Shown here in pieces: positions 37,285 to 49,572 of a stretch of 64,000 nucleotides of DNA. A program made the translations under genes and the position numbers. Position 1 is the stretch's first letter. Each line of letters begins with the position of its first letter. A model generated the notes under the pieces. That model was not told where the DNA came from. It saw only the letters and a list, made by a program, of their open reading frames with translations, and did no database searches. Source of the DNA: Galerina marginata (lineage: Eukaryota > Basidiomycota > Agaricomycetes > Agaricales > Galerinaceae); NCBI GenBank assembly GCA_023014335.1, contig JAECYW010000009.1, positions 1,798,001-1,862,000 on the forward strand. The letters are read 5' to 3'.

Positions 37285-38351
37285 CTGTGTATACAAAATG
37301 ACGTCATCCTTAGGCGACAGACCCTACAATGATGTCATAAAGTTAAAAGTAGTAAGGACAAAGAGAAAGACTCGTACATGCCATGCTTGCATTGGCGCAC
37401 AAACCAAGTCAGTGCACTGAGCGCAGAGGCAGATCCTAAAGCCCCTGATGTGGAAGGTTGGGCTGGACTTGTTGAGCAAACCAGCCGACTTCAAGGTTGC
37501 GGTATAGATGTGTTTTTATTTCAATATCTGATATTTTTGATCTTTACATTTTGTACCATCGTCACAGTACTTCGGGTGAGAGTTGACATTTAGATTATTA
37601 TGAAAATACAGGTAAGAACTAGAAGATACCAATTCTCAATCTCCAGCTTGAAACGCAGCATCGTGGTAGACTTAACCTGACTTGCGGTGGGGAAGTATGC
37701 ACAGCATGACCCAGGTGGGGCGTGGAGGAGGGCGAGGGTGTTTTCGGACATGCGCTGTGGGCATGGTTGACATGGGTAAAGTTTAGCAAGCAAAACCTGC
37801 CACTGGCAATGTTAACAATATTCTCGATGAGATATAGACGGCAGTAGTCAGATCAGACTTCAACATCACTTCGAGGAATGGAACGTACTTTACACATGTG
37901 CTATAGATAACTGTTTCCAACAAATGCCATCTATCACGAGAATGAGAAACTGACAAAGCCAGCCAGCTGCCATAGTAATTACATCGAGCCAAGTAACATT
38001 GAGATATTGTTCGAATTGGCCGAAGCCCAAGCTTGAGGTTGGGTAAGGTCTGTGCCACGCCGTAGTTGTACTCCAGTATATGAACCTGCATGCACAAGCC
38101 ATATCGATGCACTGGCCGCGTGGCCAGTCGAAGCGATGCTGTGAAAGCGGAAGTGGGAAGGTGCTAGTGGCTGAAGTCGAATCCTGGTGACGACATGTCC
38201 AGAAATACTGACATGTAACAGAAAGCCGAGTCCTATAAATACAAAAGACTTATTAATTGTTTGGTGCAATTGCGCAAACGTGGGAGCATGACACGATTTC
38301 ATAGCTAGGTACCTACCATGATTCTCACCGGTCACCGAGTTCCCCCCTACC

Positions 38352-39142
38352 ATGTCCACGATTTCCACCTCTGGGCCTGTTACACCTCCCCCTTCCTCAT
38401 CTATTCCTCTGCCCCCACACAAAACAGCTCCTTCCAATAGAAAGCGCAAGGGGCGGTATATCCGCCTACTTTCTTCCATCTCCCTCAAATCACCTCTGAC
38501 TTCCAAAGTCCTGGCTGGTGGTGTATGTTTCAATATTGTGCAACGATTGCTGCATATTCTAATCTGTTTATTTTATTTTAGCCCTTTCCTGCGCGGCCCA
38601 GTAACGATCGGCTGGAGGCTAGCGAGCTCAGGACTAAACACGCTATTTCCTTGGCCAGATATCGACGCCTCCGCTCTGCAGCTGAGGAGAAGGTTGAAAT
38701 GTCGTCGTTGCAAGAGATTCGAGTCCTCATGGATGTAGCCAGAAAAAAAACCGATTTCTCATCCTTCACTCCCCAATCTGCTATCAACTTGGTGAAGGCC
38801 GCTTGCGACGTCCTCTCTGCGGAGGAGGAGCTAGCCAAGCTTAAGCTTCGAGAGTGTAAGGAAGAGCTTACAGCACTAGAAAACAACTTCGAGGCGGCAC
38901 GTGCAAGGAGGGAGGACGCGGTTCTCCAAGTCGGTCAAGTCATCAATCTCTTTGAGACAAGTAACATTTGCATCACATCCCCAGTCAGTTTCATCTCTGA
39001 CTATATCAATCCGATTGCACCCGGGATCTTGGATCAAGCTTTGCCAGAATCTATTTACCCAACGGAGTTTCACATAACTATTGATGAAGACGAGGATTAC
39101 TCTGAGAGCGATTCTGATGACTGCAGTTCTCCGTCGACATAG
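38352..39142 (+). CDS. Hypothetical coiled-coil protein
   Basis: Two exons are apparent. The first begins MSTISTSGPVTPPPSSSIPL and continues RKRKGRYIRLLSSISLKS; a phase-0 gtatgt donor follows LAGG. The second starts after TTTTATTTTAG with PFPARPSNDRLEASELRTKH. The central 130 residues are strongly helical with heptad-like character (ISLARYRRLRSAAEEKVE, AACDVLSAEEELAKLKLREC, ALENNFEAARARREDAVLQV). The C terminus is acidic (DEDEDYSESDSDD). There is no catalytic motif and no recognised family. It is the first of three same-strand genes up to 47.5 kb. Confidence 0.6.
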
Positions 39143-39476
39143 AAGTCTGAGTAATATGTATGTAACTAATTATGATTGACGATGTAACTTGCTATTTTTG
39201 TTTTGTACAGTGAAGGTCTTATCTCTCTTCAAAGTTCAAGCTATCAATTTGTCGTGTCTCCTCGGATTAAGACTCCTCGGATTGTCACTTGGTATCTAAG
39301 AATGCGTCAAAGGCGTTCCTAAGTTCCGTACTTCCTGACATCAAGGCGTTCCCATTTCAAACATGGAGAAGACGGCCAGTTTTTGTTTCTATATAAACAC
39401 CTTTATTGAAACACTCGAAACACGTCAGATACCCTTCTTGCACTTTTTCTGTGGTCCATAAGATAATCGAATATTC

Positions 39477-41805
39477 ATGACAAGTACGCTAGGACAACTT
39501 TTTCCTACCACTGCCCTCTAATTTCAACTCTTTGTCTTACAGGCACCCGAGATTTAGACGTAGACCATCAGGCGTTTAGTCAGGGCGGTAGCCAGGGCCT
39601 CCAGCTTGAAGGGCCCATTTTCACCGTCCAGGACTGGGACATCTCCAAGCCTTCAGCCCCTGGTCCTTCCAACGAAAACACGCATTTCATGGTAAAGACC
39701 CCTTATCTCTTATCTGTCGCTTAATTCTCAACTGCTTGTTTGCTTTTAGGACACTGAGCGGCTGGAAAACGCTGGTCTAACCTTCGGAGATCATCTTAGC
39801 ATCCCGGATAGTGTTCAGAACACCTTGGAGAGTCTGACAACTCTGAGTACCCCCATTGTTCCTCCTTCTGACCACGGGATAGACTCTCCGGGGCCCCTTT
39901 CTGGCCATCCCATCGCATCTCAGGCTGCCCAGCCTGCACCAAAGTTTTCTCCTGAAACCAAAGAGATAATGTGGCATTCTATGCTGGCCTTCACCGTCGA
40001 GGCCCACGCAAACGGATATTTTCTATGGAGGAACGGACTCGACTCAGAGTCCGTTCCCGTCAAGTTTCTAACCAACCTGGCCGACCGTTGTTTTACAAGC
40101 GCTGGCATTGTCCACTCCAGGCGTAAGAAAACTACCTTTTCGTTACTTTACCCCGATCTGAAATTTACACCCAATAGCACTAGCCATCACTAAGGACATC
40201 AGGCAGAGCGTAGGTCTGTTGCCATTTAGGACGATTTGGTTTACTGATACGGATATTAGATTCTCAAGGCTTTGGACTATGATAAAAATACTCTTCGTGT
40301 GTACGTTCGTCGTCTCGTCGAACAGACCTGGGCGCTGCGTGCACCCAACCAGAAGAACATTGTGGACAAGAATCAACTCCCTTCTACAGATATTACAAAC
40401 AGGGTATATTATCTCACACTCTCTGAGGAAACGATCCTCAAGGACCACATTGTCGACCACGAACCCTGGGAGTTTGCCATCGGTCCAGATTTTCCAAGCG
40501 TAAGACAAATTATTTCTACCGTTTCATATTACTAACCAACCAAAAGGGCGGAAAGGGTAAATGGTCGCACGAGATCCTCCGAGACGCCATCGCGTGGCAT
40601 GCTGCGCTCGATAAGAAGACTTCCATTGGGCCTCTCCATCTATCAAAATACGTAGACGCCAGCGGCAAACGGTTTAAAACTATGTATATCGCTTACATAG
40701 TTTTGAATGTGAGTTTATCCGCATCTTCTGGTTTGATAGCTACTTACATCCTGCTTGACTAGGTGTATGCGTCCTTTGGGCCCTGGGAGACTGGGACCTA
40801 CAAGAGCCGTCATAAGTTTAACGCGGATAAATACTATCCTATACTTGTGCACTTTAACGACTTGATAGGAAAGGCACTCGAAGACCCCGTAGATGGCGTG
40901 CATCTACATGATATTTACTGTGGTTGGTACGAATATGTTCTGTGAGTTGTTTCGCTGCTCTAACTTCGCCACGATAATCTAAATATCAAAATTGAAGCAA
41001 ACTTACCCAAGTTAGCAACTATCTGCCAATGGTCAATCTCGTCCAGAAATTCAAGACCATCACGGACGAGAAGCCGCTACCAAAGCCAAGTCAACCAGAC
41101 TCGGATCAACCACCATCCTCGTTGACCAGTGCGAGAAAACGCTCTGGTGGGTCAAATCAGCCTGCGTCTGCATCAACCTCACGGGGGTCTCCATATGGTC
41201 CACCCCCCTCACATGCCTCTTCGTCAATGTCGTCTGTCAACCCTTCTTCAAGGCTGGCCCCACGTGGTCCACCCCTTCCACAGGCCTCCTCGTCGACTCT
41301 ATTTGTCGATCCCTCTATTTTTGAGGTGATTTCTTTCTGCTTTCATCTTGCCGGCGCCCTCTGATAATATTTCTCAGGAGACCATTATCGAGTTGAACGA
41401 GCCCATCCTCGAGTCCCAACAAGCCTCTGTAATGCTGGCATCGAGTTACAGTGCCACCCTCACACGGGATGTTAGGGCAGTATCCCCGCCTATTTTATCA
41501 ACCGCATCGAATCCATATTCCAGCGTTTCTGCCAGTGACCCGAATGGATCAGAAGAGGAGAGATCCTTCACCGACTACATGCACTCCTCAGTGGAAGCCT
41601 GGGTAAGGGAAGGCGCAGGTGGTAAGTTGCTCTTTCTACTTGTGATATAGCCAACTTATCTTATTTCTGGCTCTAAGGCCACCAAATGGTTCCCCAGCCT
41701 GGAGCTATCAGCGATGCAATGGAGTTTAGCTTTGAAGCGTTTGACGTGCTCACATTTGTTCCTGATCAGTTGGACAACTCGGATGAAAGAAATGATCAAG
41801 CTTAA
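39477..41805 (+). CDS. Hypothetical multi-exon protein, middle gene of cluster
   Basis: A tiny first exon ATGACAA (39477-39483, donor gtacgc) joins an exon giving MTSTRDLDVDHQAFSQGG, then TVQDWDISKPSAPGPSNEN. Further exons give FSPETKEIMWHSMLAFTVEA, DKNTLRVYVRRLVEQTWALR, LSEETILKDHIVDHEPWEFA, GKWSHEILRDAIAWHAALDK, VYASFGPWETGTYKSRHKFN and HFNDLIGKALEDPVDGVHLH. A Ser/Pro-rich linker and an acidic C terminus ending LTFVPDQLDNSDERNDQA follow, with TAA at 41803-41805. The ordered middle part looks globular, but I do not recognise the fold. Several exon joins were inferred from reading-frame continuity and not checked base by base. Confidence 0.55.
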
Positions 41806-42279
41806 GTTGTCGTGTATAGTGTAAATATAAATTCATGGCTTTTATTCACTTCCTTGAGCTCTTGATCCTTATTTTGTATTGAGACGAAGAGCAATTGCGG
41901 TCCAAATTATTGAGGAAGGACAGACGGAAAGCGCTTGACCGAAATTGACAGAGTCCATTCAAACTCCGCAGCATGGCGTAAGCGTTATATGAACCCAGTA
42001 GCGAGTCGTTCCACATCTCACTAGAACTGCATTGGCATGCAAATTGACATGAGACGCAGACGACAGTCAACGACCAGCCTTTGTCACCAATAGAAATCCT
42101 TCTATATCCTATTCTAACCCCACCGGTGGAAGCGAGATCGAGCCCGAATCTGACTAGGATCATTGTAGCGCCTAGCTCAATGAATTGCGAGAACTATTGA
42201 GAGGTACATGGTTTGTTCTTCAGATATGATTATATCTTACCTGTCAATATTTCAGTACTTACGGTGACCTTCTAGTTAC
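41806..42279. other. Short intergenic stretch
   Basis: This is the 3' flank of the preceding gene. A minus-strand frame at 42163-41846 (105 codons) has no recognisable feature and is not called. Confidence 0.4.
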
Positions 42280-43830
42280 AGAATCTCCTGGCTTCCGATC
42301 CCGAATCTCTGCTTGACCTGATACCCAAGCCTCAGACTCCTACAAAACCCAACCCCCATGCCGGAATCTCTTCGACTATTTTGGATAACGACAACATCGA
42401 GCTTCAAAGCTTGGGTTGGTTTGGTTTTATTGGGTAGTGTAGAATGGTTCAAAAGGAGGCATCGCTTCCTTCCGAGTACGTCCGTACATTTTCCTTTGTC
42501 ATTAGTTGCTAACCATTCTATATGTAGCCTCCTCCATCCGCTAGAGTCGAGGATCTAGCTGATACTCCTGCCCTTTTTGAGGTGTTATTCCGCCAAGGAT
42601 CAAAATCCCCGTCCAAACGACCAAACTGAAGGAGAACCATCCGAAGCATCCATATATTTTAATTCCTTTCCTTACCGGGTTATAATGCCATTAATGCTGT
42701 TGGTGACTTGGATGTGTGGTTGTCATTCAGCAATGCCCAGATCACTGCATTATGGGAAGCTGCAGGAGACAAATTCCCGATGTTTAGACTATGAGATTTT
42801 TAAAACCTGTAAGTATATGTGATTCTACTTATTAAACTTGCATTCACTGTTTTTTCCTTGATTCAGCTGAGCCGAAGCCCCTTGCCTAACTGGGTTGAGA
42901 GGCCAGTATTGTTGCTGCAACTGATGATTGCCATCGACCTCTCTTGACACTGTTGAGCAATGTAAGACATAACCAGATTGCTGTTGACCGCCCACTCCTA
43001 TATTGTTCCTACTTTTCATCATGTTCACGCCTACATACCTGGGCTCCAGTCTTTGACCGTGCCAGGGCCGTTGCAGGTGTTACTCTGATATCAGAAGACA
43101 CCCTATTCTGTGCGCGAGACCCTCTCATTTCTGTAACCTCGCTAATTTACACCCCCTTCGTATCTTTCTCTTAGATGTTATTATGCCTATCCCATCTCAA
43201 CACCTCGTCGGGCCGGCTAATATCCTCGCCGTCCACGCAGCCACTGAGTACGACCTAGCATCAGATTTTACGGCCCGGATTGAGGTGGCTGCGGTGCTCT
43301 GGTTAGTGGCGATCAGTTCTTCTCCTCTAAAGTCTTTCTTTGTGCCTTCTATTGGTGCCAAGACTGATGATATTCGCAGCATTAACTCATAGGACAAGCT
43401 CGATGAGGTTAGGTTTGGGCAAATCTCCAGGGTAGCCATCTGGGTCAGTCCATCCATGTCGTCTTTTTTTCGCTGCGCAGTACTAATTTGATTTTGCTTA
43501 GACTACCTACATCCTTGAGCCCTCGATCTCACTCCCTCCACAGTCTTAGGTGAAAAAGTTGAAGGCCTTGACTGTGTCGCCCAGGTATTTCCTGCGTGAG
43601 CCATTGGCAGTGATGACGAAGAAACTTCCCCAAGCGAGTGCGGAGTATTGGATGATATTCTCCCTGAGTAATTGGAAACGTGGGAGCACGATATACTTAT
43701 TTATGCGCTATATGATGTTGATATTGAATTTGACCGATGTACCTCAGTTCTGCCCATACTCGAAGCACCCAGCACCGAACGCGCAACTCTTTCGAAAGCG
43801 GTCATGTGATCTATCGCAACCCTGAAGCAG
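42280..43830 (+). pseudogene. Decayed hypothetical gene with multiple stops and frameshifts
   Basis: Coding-like patches in changing frames on the plus strand include HAGISSTILDNDNIELQSLG (about 42360), ADTPALFEVLFRQGSKSPSK (about 42560), NAINAVGDLDVWLSFSNAQI then TALWEAAGDKFPMFR (about 42690-42780), PANILAVHAATEYDLASDFT then ARIEVAAVLWLVAISSSP (about 43210-43330), and WEHDILIYALYDVDIEFDR (about 43680). They are separated by in-frame stops and have no consistent splice sites. It appears to be a broken member of a protein family related to this gene cluster; the family is not recognised. Confidence 0.5.
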
Positions 43831-43948
43831 AGGTTCGTCGAGCTCGTATAAACATGTTTTCTTTGGGTTGAACGTGACTTATTACACCACCCACACTCTC
43901 TCAGTATATTTCAGTATCCCCTTGTTGTAAAATCAAACCCTCCTGCAA

Positions 43949-46900
43949 ATGGTTCCATCAACTCGTAAACCCGTAAATGAGCTGCAAGAGCTCAAAAAAA
44001 CTATTGAAGCCCAGAAAAAGCAGCTGGCAATGCAACAGAAGCTCATTGGTATTGGCGTTTCACAGACTGTCGTACTCGTGAAGAGGTTATTAACACATCT
44101 TATATTTTAGCGGACTTCAAGTCTCAGAAAGAATTGGAAATCGCCCGGGACTCCCAGATCGCCAGACCAGATGGTCAGAAGGGCCGAGGCTCACAATCTG
44201 GGCATGGTGGTTTCAGTCTCTTGTTGGCGATGGCTGTCTGCACAGATCACTACAACCGCATCATGGTAAGTTGTTGTTGGAAGTCTGTCCGTCTCAGCTG
44301 ACAGACCTGAATTTGTCCAGCGCATAACTAAATTTTACTGTCACAAACATCTAAACCTCAAAAAAACTTTTCGACAACAGAACCCTACTGATCTTCGTCG
44401 TGTTAAGACAGCTGTATGTGATAATCAAACTCACCGTTTTTTATCGGATTTGACCCATATTTGTAGGTTGTTCACAGGGCCCCTATTTTACGCCACTACC
44501 GCAAGGCCTGGCCAGTGGACGAATTTCTCAAACAGTATTTGTCATACATCAGTTCTGCCATTCGCAAAGATCTGGCTGCTGAAGAAGCCGACGACGAAGA
44601 GCCAGACAAAGAAGCCATCAGGAATTATGTTCAACAACTCGACTCTCAGAAGAAGGGAAAATATGATACAGCCCATGATTCAGATGATGATATCCTCATT
44701 GACATGGAGGTCGATGAAATTGACCGGGAAATTGCCACCGGTATCTTTGAGTCCGACGTCGAAGGGGAAGACATGGAACTGGAAGGCACGGACCGCGACA
44801 AGCCCCCTTCAACGAGGCTCAAAATGCCGCCATCTATGCCGAATAAGTCGGATGCACCGTCTACTAAGCCCCAAAAACCTCCAACTAAGGCTATGAAGCC
44901 TGCTCTCAAGAATGCCAAGGCAGCTCCCAGACGCTTTGAAGGCGAAGTGTGCCATTTTATGTCTTACATTTACTTTGGCTAATACAGCAATGTTTCCATC
45001 CGTCTTTAAGGACATGGCTTTAACAAGCCCGATCAGAGGGCAAACACTGCACAAGGCCCCACGTTCAGCCATAATGGTGGGCATACTCCTTCATTCTATG
45101 GAGCTCCACTAAGCTTATGGATTCTCCAAGGACACTGAATATGAAGCCGTTGATCAAAACTGGGAAACAAGCCCGAGTTCGGTACGAACGAGGCAACACC
45201 AAACTACGGCATGTTGCTCTTTTTTTCTCCAACAATTCGGCTAATGTTTCTCCAATGCAGAAGCTAGTCACGTTTGCCTCCTCCTCGGGAAAGCCCCTTG
45301 GTAAAACAAAACAAAATGTAGGCTTCTCAGTATCGTCCTTTAGCTATGTATCGTATTGACAAAGTTGAAGGCCAAGCGAAAAGGAACCAAGATGAACGCA
45401 TCCCCTATCAAGAGGGTCCGCATTCGAGAAGGGACAAGATCTACGGATGAAACAATGCGGGTGACACCGTCGCCTAGGAAAGCTCGTGACATAAGTGCCC
45501 TAGCGACTCCTCCTGCTCCTCTGTCTCCTCATGGAATAGCCCAGGCTTCAAAAGGAGCAACAAACAATGTTGGTTTTTCTGTTTATTCCTTGTAGAACCG
45601 CTCCGTTCAGTTCTTTTTGTTGTACTTCAGCTCGGCAAAGAACTTATGTTAGGCTCTGACCTTTCAAGCCCCATGTCGTCTCCTGCCCCCAATAAAAGCC
45701 CCAGGACCTTGTTGAAAATGATGTATTGCCCAAACATTTCATGCAAGGACCGTATTCCAGAAAATCCCCTTCCAGACCTCCAAGCGCTATTAGAAGGAGT
45801 TGCAAAAACACGGAGGATACCCCTACTCAAGGCCTGGGAGATATGCGCAGCAATCAAAACCGACAACAAGCTGGCCCCGTCGATGTTGAAGGCTCAACGA
45901 CAGGGGTGGCCCCGATCTATCGATTTTCACGATTTGCCAAATCGTGTTGTCAAGTTTGCTAGTTTGCTTGTTTCATTCCTTTCGGATCATAAATCATGGG
46001 ATACACTCAAAGTGTGGACACTATTTGTGGACAAGCTTCAGGAAACTCGCCTATCTTTCGATAATTTCAACACCCTCTCTGAAATGGGGCGCCTAGAATT
46101 GCTCCCGTCGAGTTATCACTCGGGATAGTAAGTTGTTTGTATGTTACCTTCTTCAACCTTGCTGAATTATAACCCAGTTATGGGCCCGTGGGCCGTACAA
46201 TCATCCAGGCTGCTCTTCAATATAGGATCGGCCTAGAAGGCTACCAAGGAACCTTTGACATAGCCTTCAAGGAATATGTTCAATCCAAACTTTCTGATTC
46301 GAATGTCAGATCCCCTGCTTACTGGATAAAGGCATCGGAGTCAGATACCCCAAGATTGAAACACCTTACAGAATGCCTTTTAACAGTCTATGTCACTGAT
46401 TTATTAATAGCGGATGATCTCGGGATGGATGTCAACAAGGCAGATGGCATTCGACTAGAGAGCAAATTATATGGAAACCATCTTTTCAGCGACACAGAAT
46501 CAGGTGTTTTAGACGATATCCTTCAAAAGATCGTTCATCAAAGAAAGGTACTGTGAAGTTGGTCTATATCCTTTATACGTGTCACTTATTTTTTCTAATT
46601 GACTAGGGCCTCACGAAGAAAGGTCTCGACAAGGAAGATCTACAACATAAGCCTCACATTGATCTTACCAAAGCACCAGCAAAAAATGCGCTGTCGGCAG
46701 CGCAACGTCCAAGAAATGAGAATTCAACGGTGGACAAGTGATCTTATCTATCTATTCATTGTCTAATGACAATATTTATTAGGGCTCAACCTTACAAGTC
46801 ACCCAATCAGCATCGGTATGCCTCCATTAACTTCAGGTTACGATGCACAATTGGTGACTTACATTCGCACAGTTACTCACTCGAATCAAATCTGTCACTT

Positions 46901-47542
46901 CGGTGGAAAACCAGGATGCATTTGACCTTCAAGAGGGCGAGGATCTCACTGAGCAACCAGAGGTGAGAACCAAGACCTTGCCGTCTCATGACTGTCTGGA
47001 ACATTGATTCCCAGAAGCCTCGTTCCGCAAAGCGAGCCTCCAGGCCATTTGCTCTGAATGTAGATGTAATCAATGCTGAGCAGAGGAATATAAACAGTCA
47101 AGCATTGGCTGATCAGCAAATGGTACTGGTCCCAGTCCTCCGTTTCTTTAAATGCTCACTGTTCTCCAGGAACCATTGCCGAAGATGGGTGCCACGCACA
47201 TACCAGGCAATGATGGACCCTTTGCCAGTCGATCAGTGGTATGCTATCCATTTTCTTTGTTTTGGCATACCGTCTCACTTCATTCGATGTCAATCAAGTC
47301 CAACGCGAAGCAGTCCTCTGATACGAAGCTCAAGCCAACTCGTGCCAGACCGCAGAAGGCTCCATCCAAGGTCAAGGCCGCGGCGAAGGAGGCGGGGCCA
47401 CTTCATTTGCCTGGTATTGATGGAGAGCAGGCGGTATGCTTCAACTTTTTTCTATTACTGATGAATAGCGTCTCTCAAACCACTCACACAGCTACCCGAA
47501 GTCAGAAGGATGTCGTTGAGAAGTAAACGAATTGCACTATAG
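43949..47542 (+). CDS. RTC4-like domain protein, last gene of cluster
   Basis: The start is MVPSTRKPVNELQELKKTIE at 43949, a short coiled coil. It is spliced to LIADFKSQKELEIARDSQ, HYRKAWPVDEFLKQYLSY, a long acidic segment (EADDEEPDKEA) and a Lys/Ser/Pro-rich linker with basic patches. From about 45.65 kb a conserved-looking domain appears: MMYCPNISCKDRIPENPLPD (cysteine-containing), RQGWPRSIDFHDLPNRVVKF, ETRLSFDNFNTLSEMGRLEL and SGYYGPVGRTIIQAALQYRI. This order of cysteine motif, WPxSIDFxxLPxRV and YYGPxGxxII is that of the RTC4-like domain, first named from a yeast telomere-capping suppressor. The tail is Lys/Ala-rich, ends LPEVRRMSLRSKRIAL, and the stop is at 47540-47542. The model could conceivably be two genes. 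Confidence 0.6.
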
Positions 47543-47907
47543 TTCTAGTCAGTCTCACTGATTCGTTAGCATGTCCATTGATTGATATATTGCAGCAGAC
47601 TTCCAGTGTTTGAAATCTGTGTCTGAGTGGAACATCAAGTAATAAGAATGCATCTTGAGCGCTTTTGCCTCTAGATTTGGCTCAATCCTCCCATTTTGCA
47701 AACTCTCATTCTTATGGTGCTCATTGTTGGTCTATTAGGCTCTCTTTATCATAGCTATATACTGCCAGTTGTACCCATGAGACTGCGGAGGCAGGAAATG
47801 GCATGAATTAATTCCTGGTTTGATGCTAGTAGTGGAACTTGGGCATATGATACGGGTAAACGGCACTTCGTCCAATCACAAAACGTCAGAAGACACTGCA
47901 TTCAGAC

Positions 47908-48155
47908 CCTCACATCCTGTGGTTCTGCAAACATTTAAATTTACTCTTAGAACACCTAAGGGATGAGTGTTGATGACCCAACAATGACTGCTGTTCACGG
48001 TCCAACCAACTGTCCAACCCCAAAAACTCCCTTAGTCGCTGTGTCAACAACCTCATATCCTGTGGTTCCGCAATCATTGAATTTTGGCTCCTATAAATTT
48101 AAGATATGACTGTCGACGACCCAACGATGATTGCTGTTCCGTCCTACCAACCGAA
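47908..48155 (+). repeat. Two diverged tandem copies of a ~100-bp unit
   Basis: Copies at about 47908-48010 and 48051-48155 share CCTCA.ATCCTGTGGTTC, GCAA.CATT.AAT, GA.GACCCAACGATGA-type words and CTGCTGTTC or TTGCTGTTC, then ACCAAC. Period about 143 bp. No function is evident. Confidence 0.7.
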
Positions 48156-48402
48156 CACCACACATTCCTGTTGTCCATCCAGCAGTGAGACGCAACGGCA
48201 ATACATCAATGTTTGATGCAGTTTTGATAAATAATTGCTTGATATATAACTGTTTGGGAACACCAACGACTCGCATTAGCAGAACTGGGAATGTCATTGA
48301 TTTCAGACAGGGATCCTTCGTGTAGATTTTTCCCACAGTGCCTAAATATAAATCGTGGGAAAAGTTTCTATTTCAAAATTTCAGTACTGACTTCGACCTG
48401 AG

Positions 48403-48461
48403 GGTTTGAACAAGCGCTCAAACCTTGCGCGAGCGAGAGGTTCATGATTTCGAACCTCTCG
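48403..48461. repeat. Twin adjacent perfect hairpins with 8-nt loops
   Basis: GGTTTGA (48403-48409) pairs with TCAAACC (48418-48424). After nine bases, CGAGAGGTTC (48434-48443) pairs with GAACCTCTCG (48452-48461). Both loops are 8 nt. The second resembles a tRNA T-arm in sequence (GGTTC...GAACC), but no acceptor or anticodon arm can be built around it. Confidence 0.65.
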
Positions 48462-49572
48462 ATGCACGATTCATGTAAAATTTCGTTGATTACAGCCATT
48501 TACCCCAACTGTCAAGATCTCGTGCAGCCCCGGCGAGTTTTTGAAAGACAGCTTTCGAATTCCGGCTAGGCTTTCGCCCCGAGACTGCGAGAGGCCGTCC
48601 TCCAAGCAAACGTGACGATCCTGCCGGCTTGATCAATCTCTCCATCATCCGTTCATGAAACTGGTATTCGAACCAACCGGTTTATACTAACCTTTAGGCT
48701 GTCTACATGGATGGACGTCGTTGCACCCCAACTCCTCCTGGAGGTCCTTACCTTGAAGGTCTGGAATAGAATCCCATTTTCCCGTCATCATGGCGCCAAG
48801 TTTCAACCTTACTTGTGCACCAGGAACAAGCTGTCGCGTAAGTTAGAGGGATACTTCAAATGATTGGAGGCCGCTTGAAAAACCCGTTGTGTTATCATCG
48901 GTCTATAAGGCTCGTCTCACGGGAGAAACATTCCACATGTACGCCTTCGCAGTCGAGGACGACCATCTCGGTCCTTTCCCTGTCATCTCCATCTCCCGTT
49001 ATTTTCATGTCGTCGGTCCTCGTTATGGAAAATCCTCGACCTGTCCATGGCCAACCCCTCAGTCGTAATTATATTGTCGTTTAAATTCGGTTTGTTTAAC
49101 TCGAGCAAAGAGAACATTTTGATGCAATTTGGAAAGGGAAATATGAAAGTTGGATACATTTTGAGATGGAGAAACAGTCAAAGAATGATAGACTCGTTGC
49201 CAGTCTCCCTGGGTGCGGAAAAAAAATTTGTGTGTGTCCACATACGATTTTTTTTTTTCGCCGCCAGAACGGCTGGTCTCGAGCCTAAAAGAATGATATC
49301 GAATGCATATTCATGCTCGCCTCAGGCCGTGAGAACATGCCGCGATACCCCTGATAATTGCCGAAAGTGGAATTGCCATTCCGGCTTCAAGGGTACAGCC
49401 ACCGAGCCAGCAACTTGACGCTCACCACCATCTTCCTCTTTCTAAGCCTCTTCCAAGGCATCCCCACTAATCTTGAGGCCCCAAAATACGCCATATACCT
49501 CTCTCCATTGGATATTACTGCTAATTGGCTTAATTGCGATACTTAGACGACAACTCGCATTGTACACGACCC

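Larger units (their letters stand above)
34554..38351. other. Gene-free, repeat- and hairpin-rich region
   Basis: No convincing gene is present. The frame at 34826-35335 and the Ser/Pro-rich ones at 35494-35888 and 36208-36423 have no family features and shift composition along their length. The region holds a hairpin cluster at 34965-35054 with a TATA-like core, and a pair of diverged direct repeats at about 36956-37284. It probably consists of old transposon remains. Confidence 0.5.
47543..49572. other. Gene-free stretch with tandem repeat and twin hairpins
   Basis: No coding region can be supported. The interval holds a duplicated ~100-bp unit (47908-48155) and two adjacent hairpins (48403-48461). 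The right end is the presumed RTF1 promoter. Confidence 0.5.

Noticed and set aside
48425..48480. Possible tRNA around the GGTTC...GAACC hairpin
   Set aside because: Loop length is 8 nt rather than 7, and the other arms are absent; it is better described as one of two simple hairpins.
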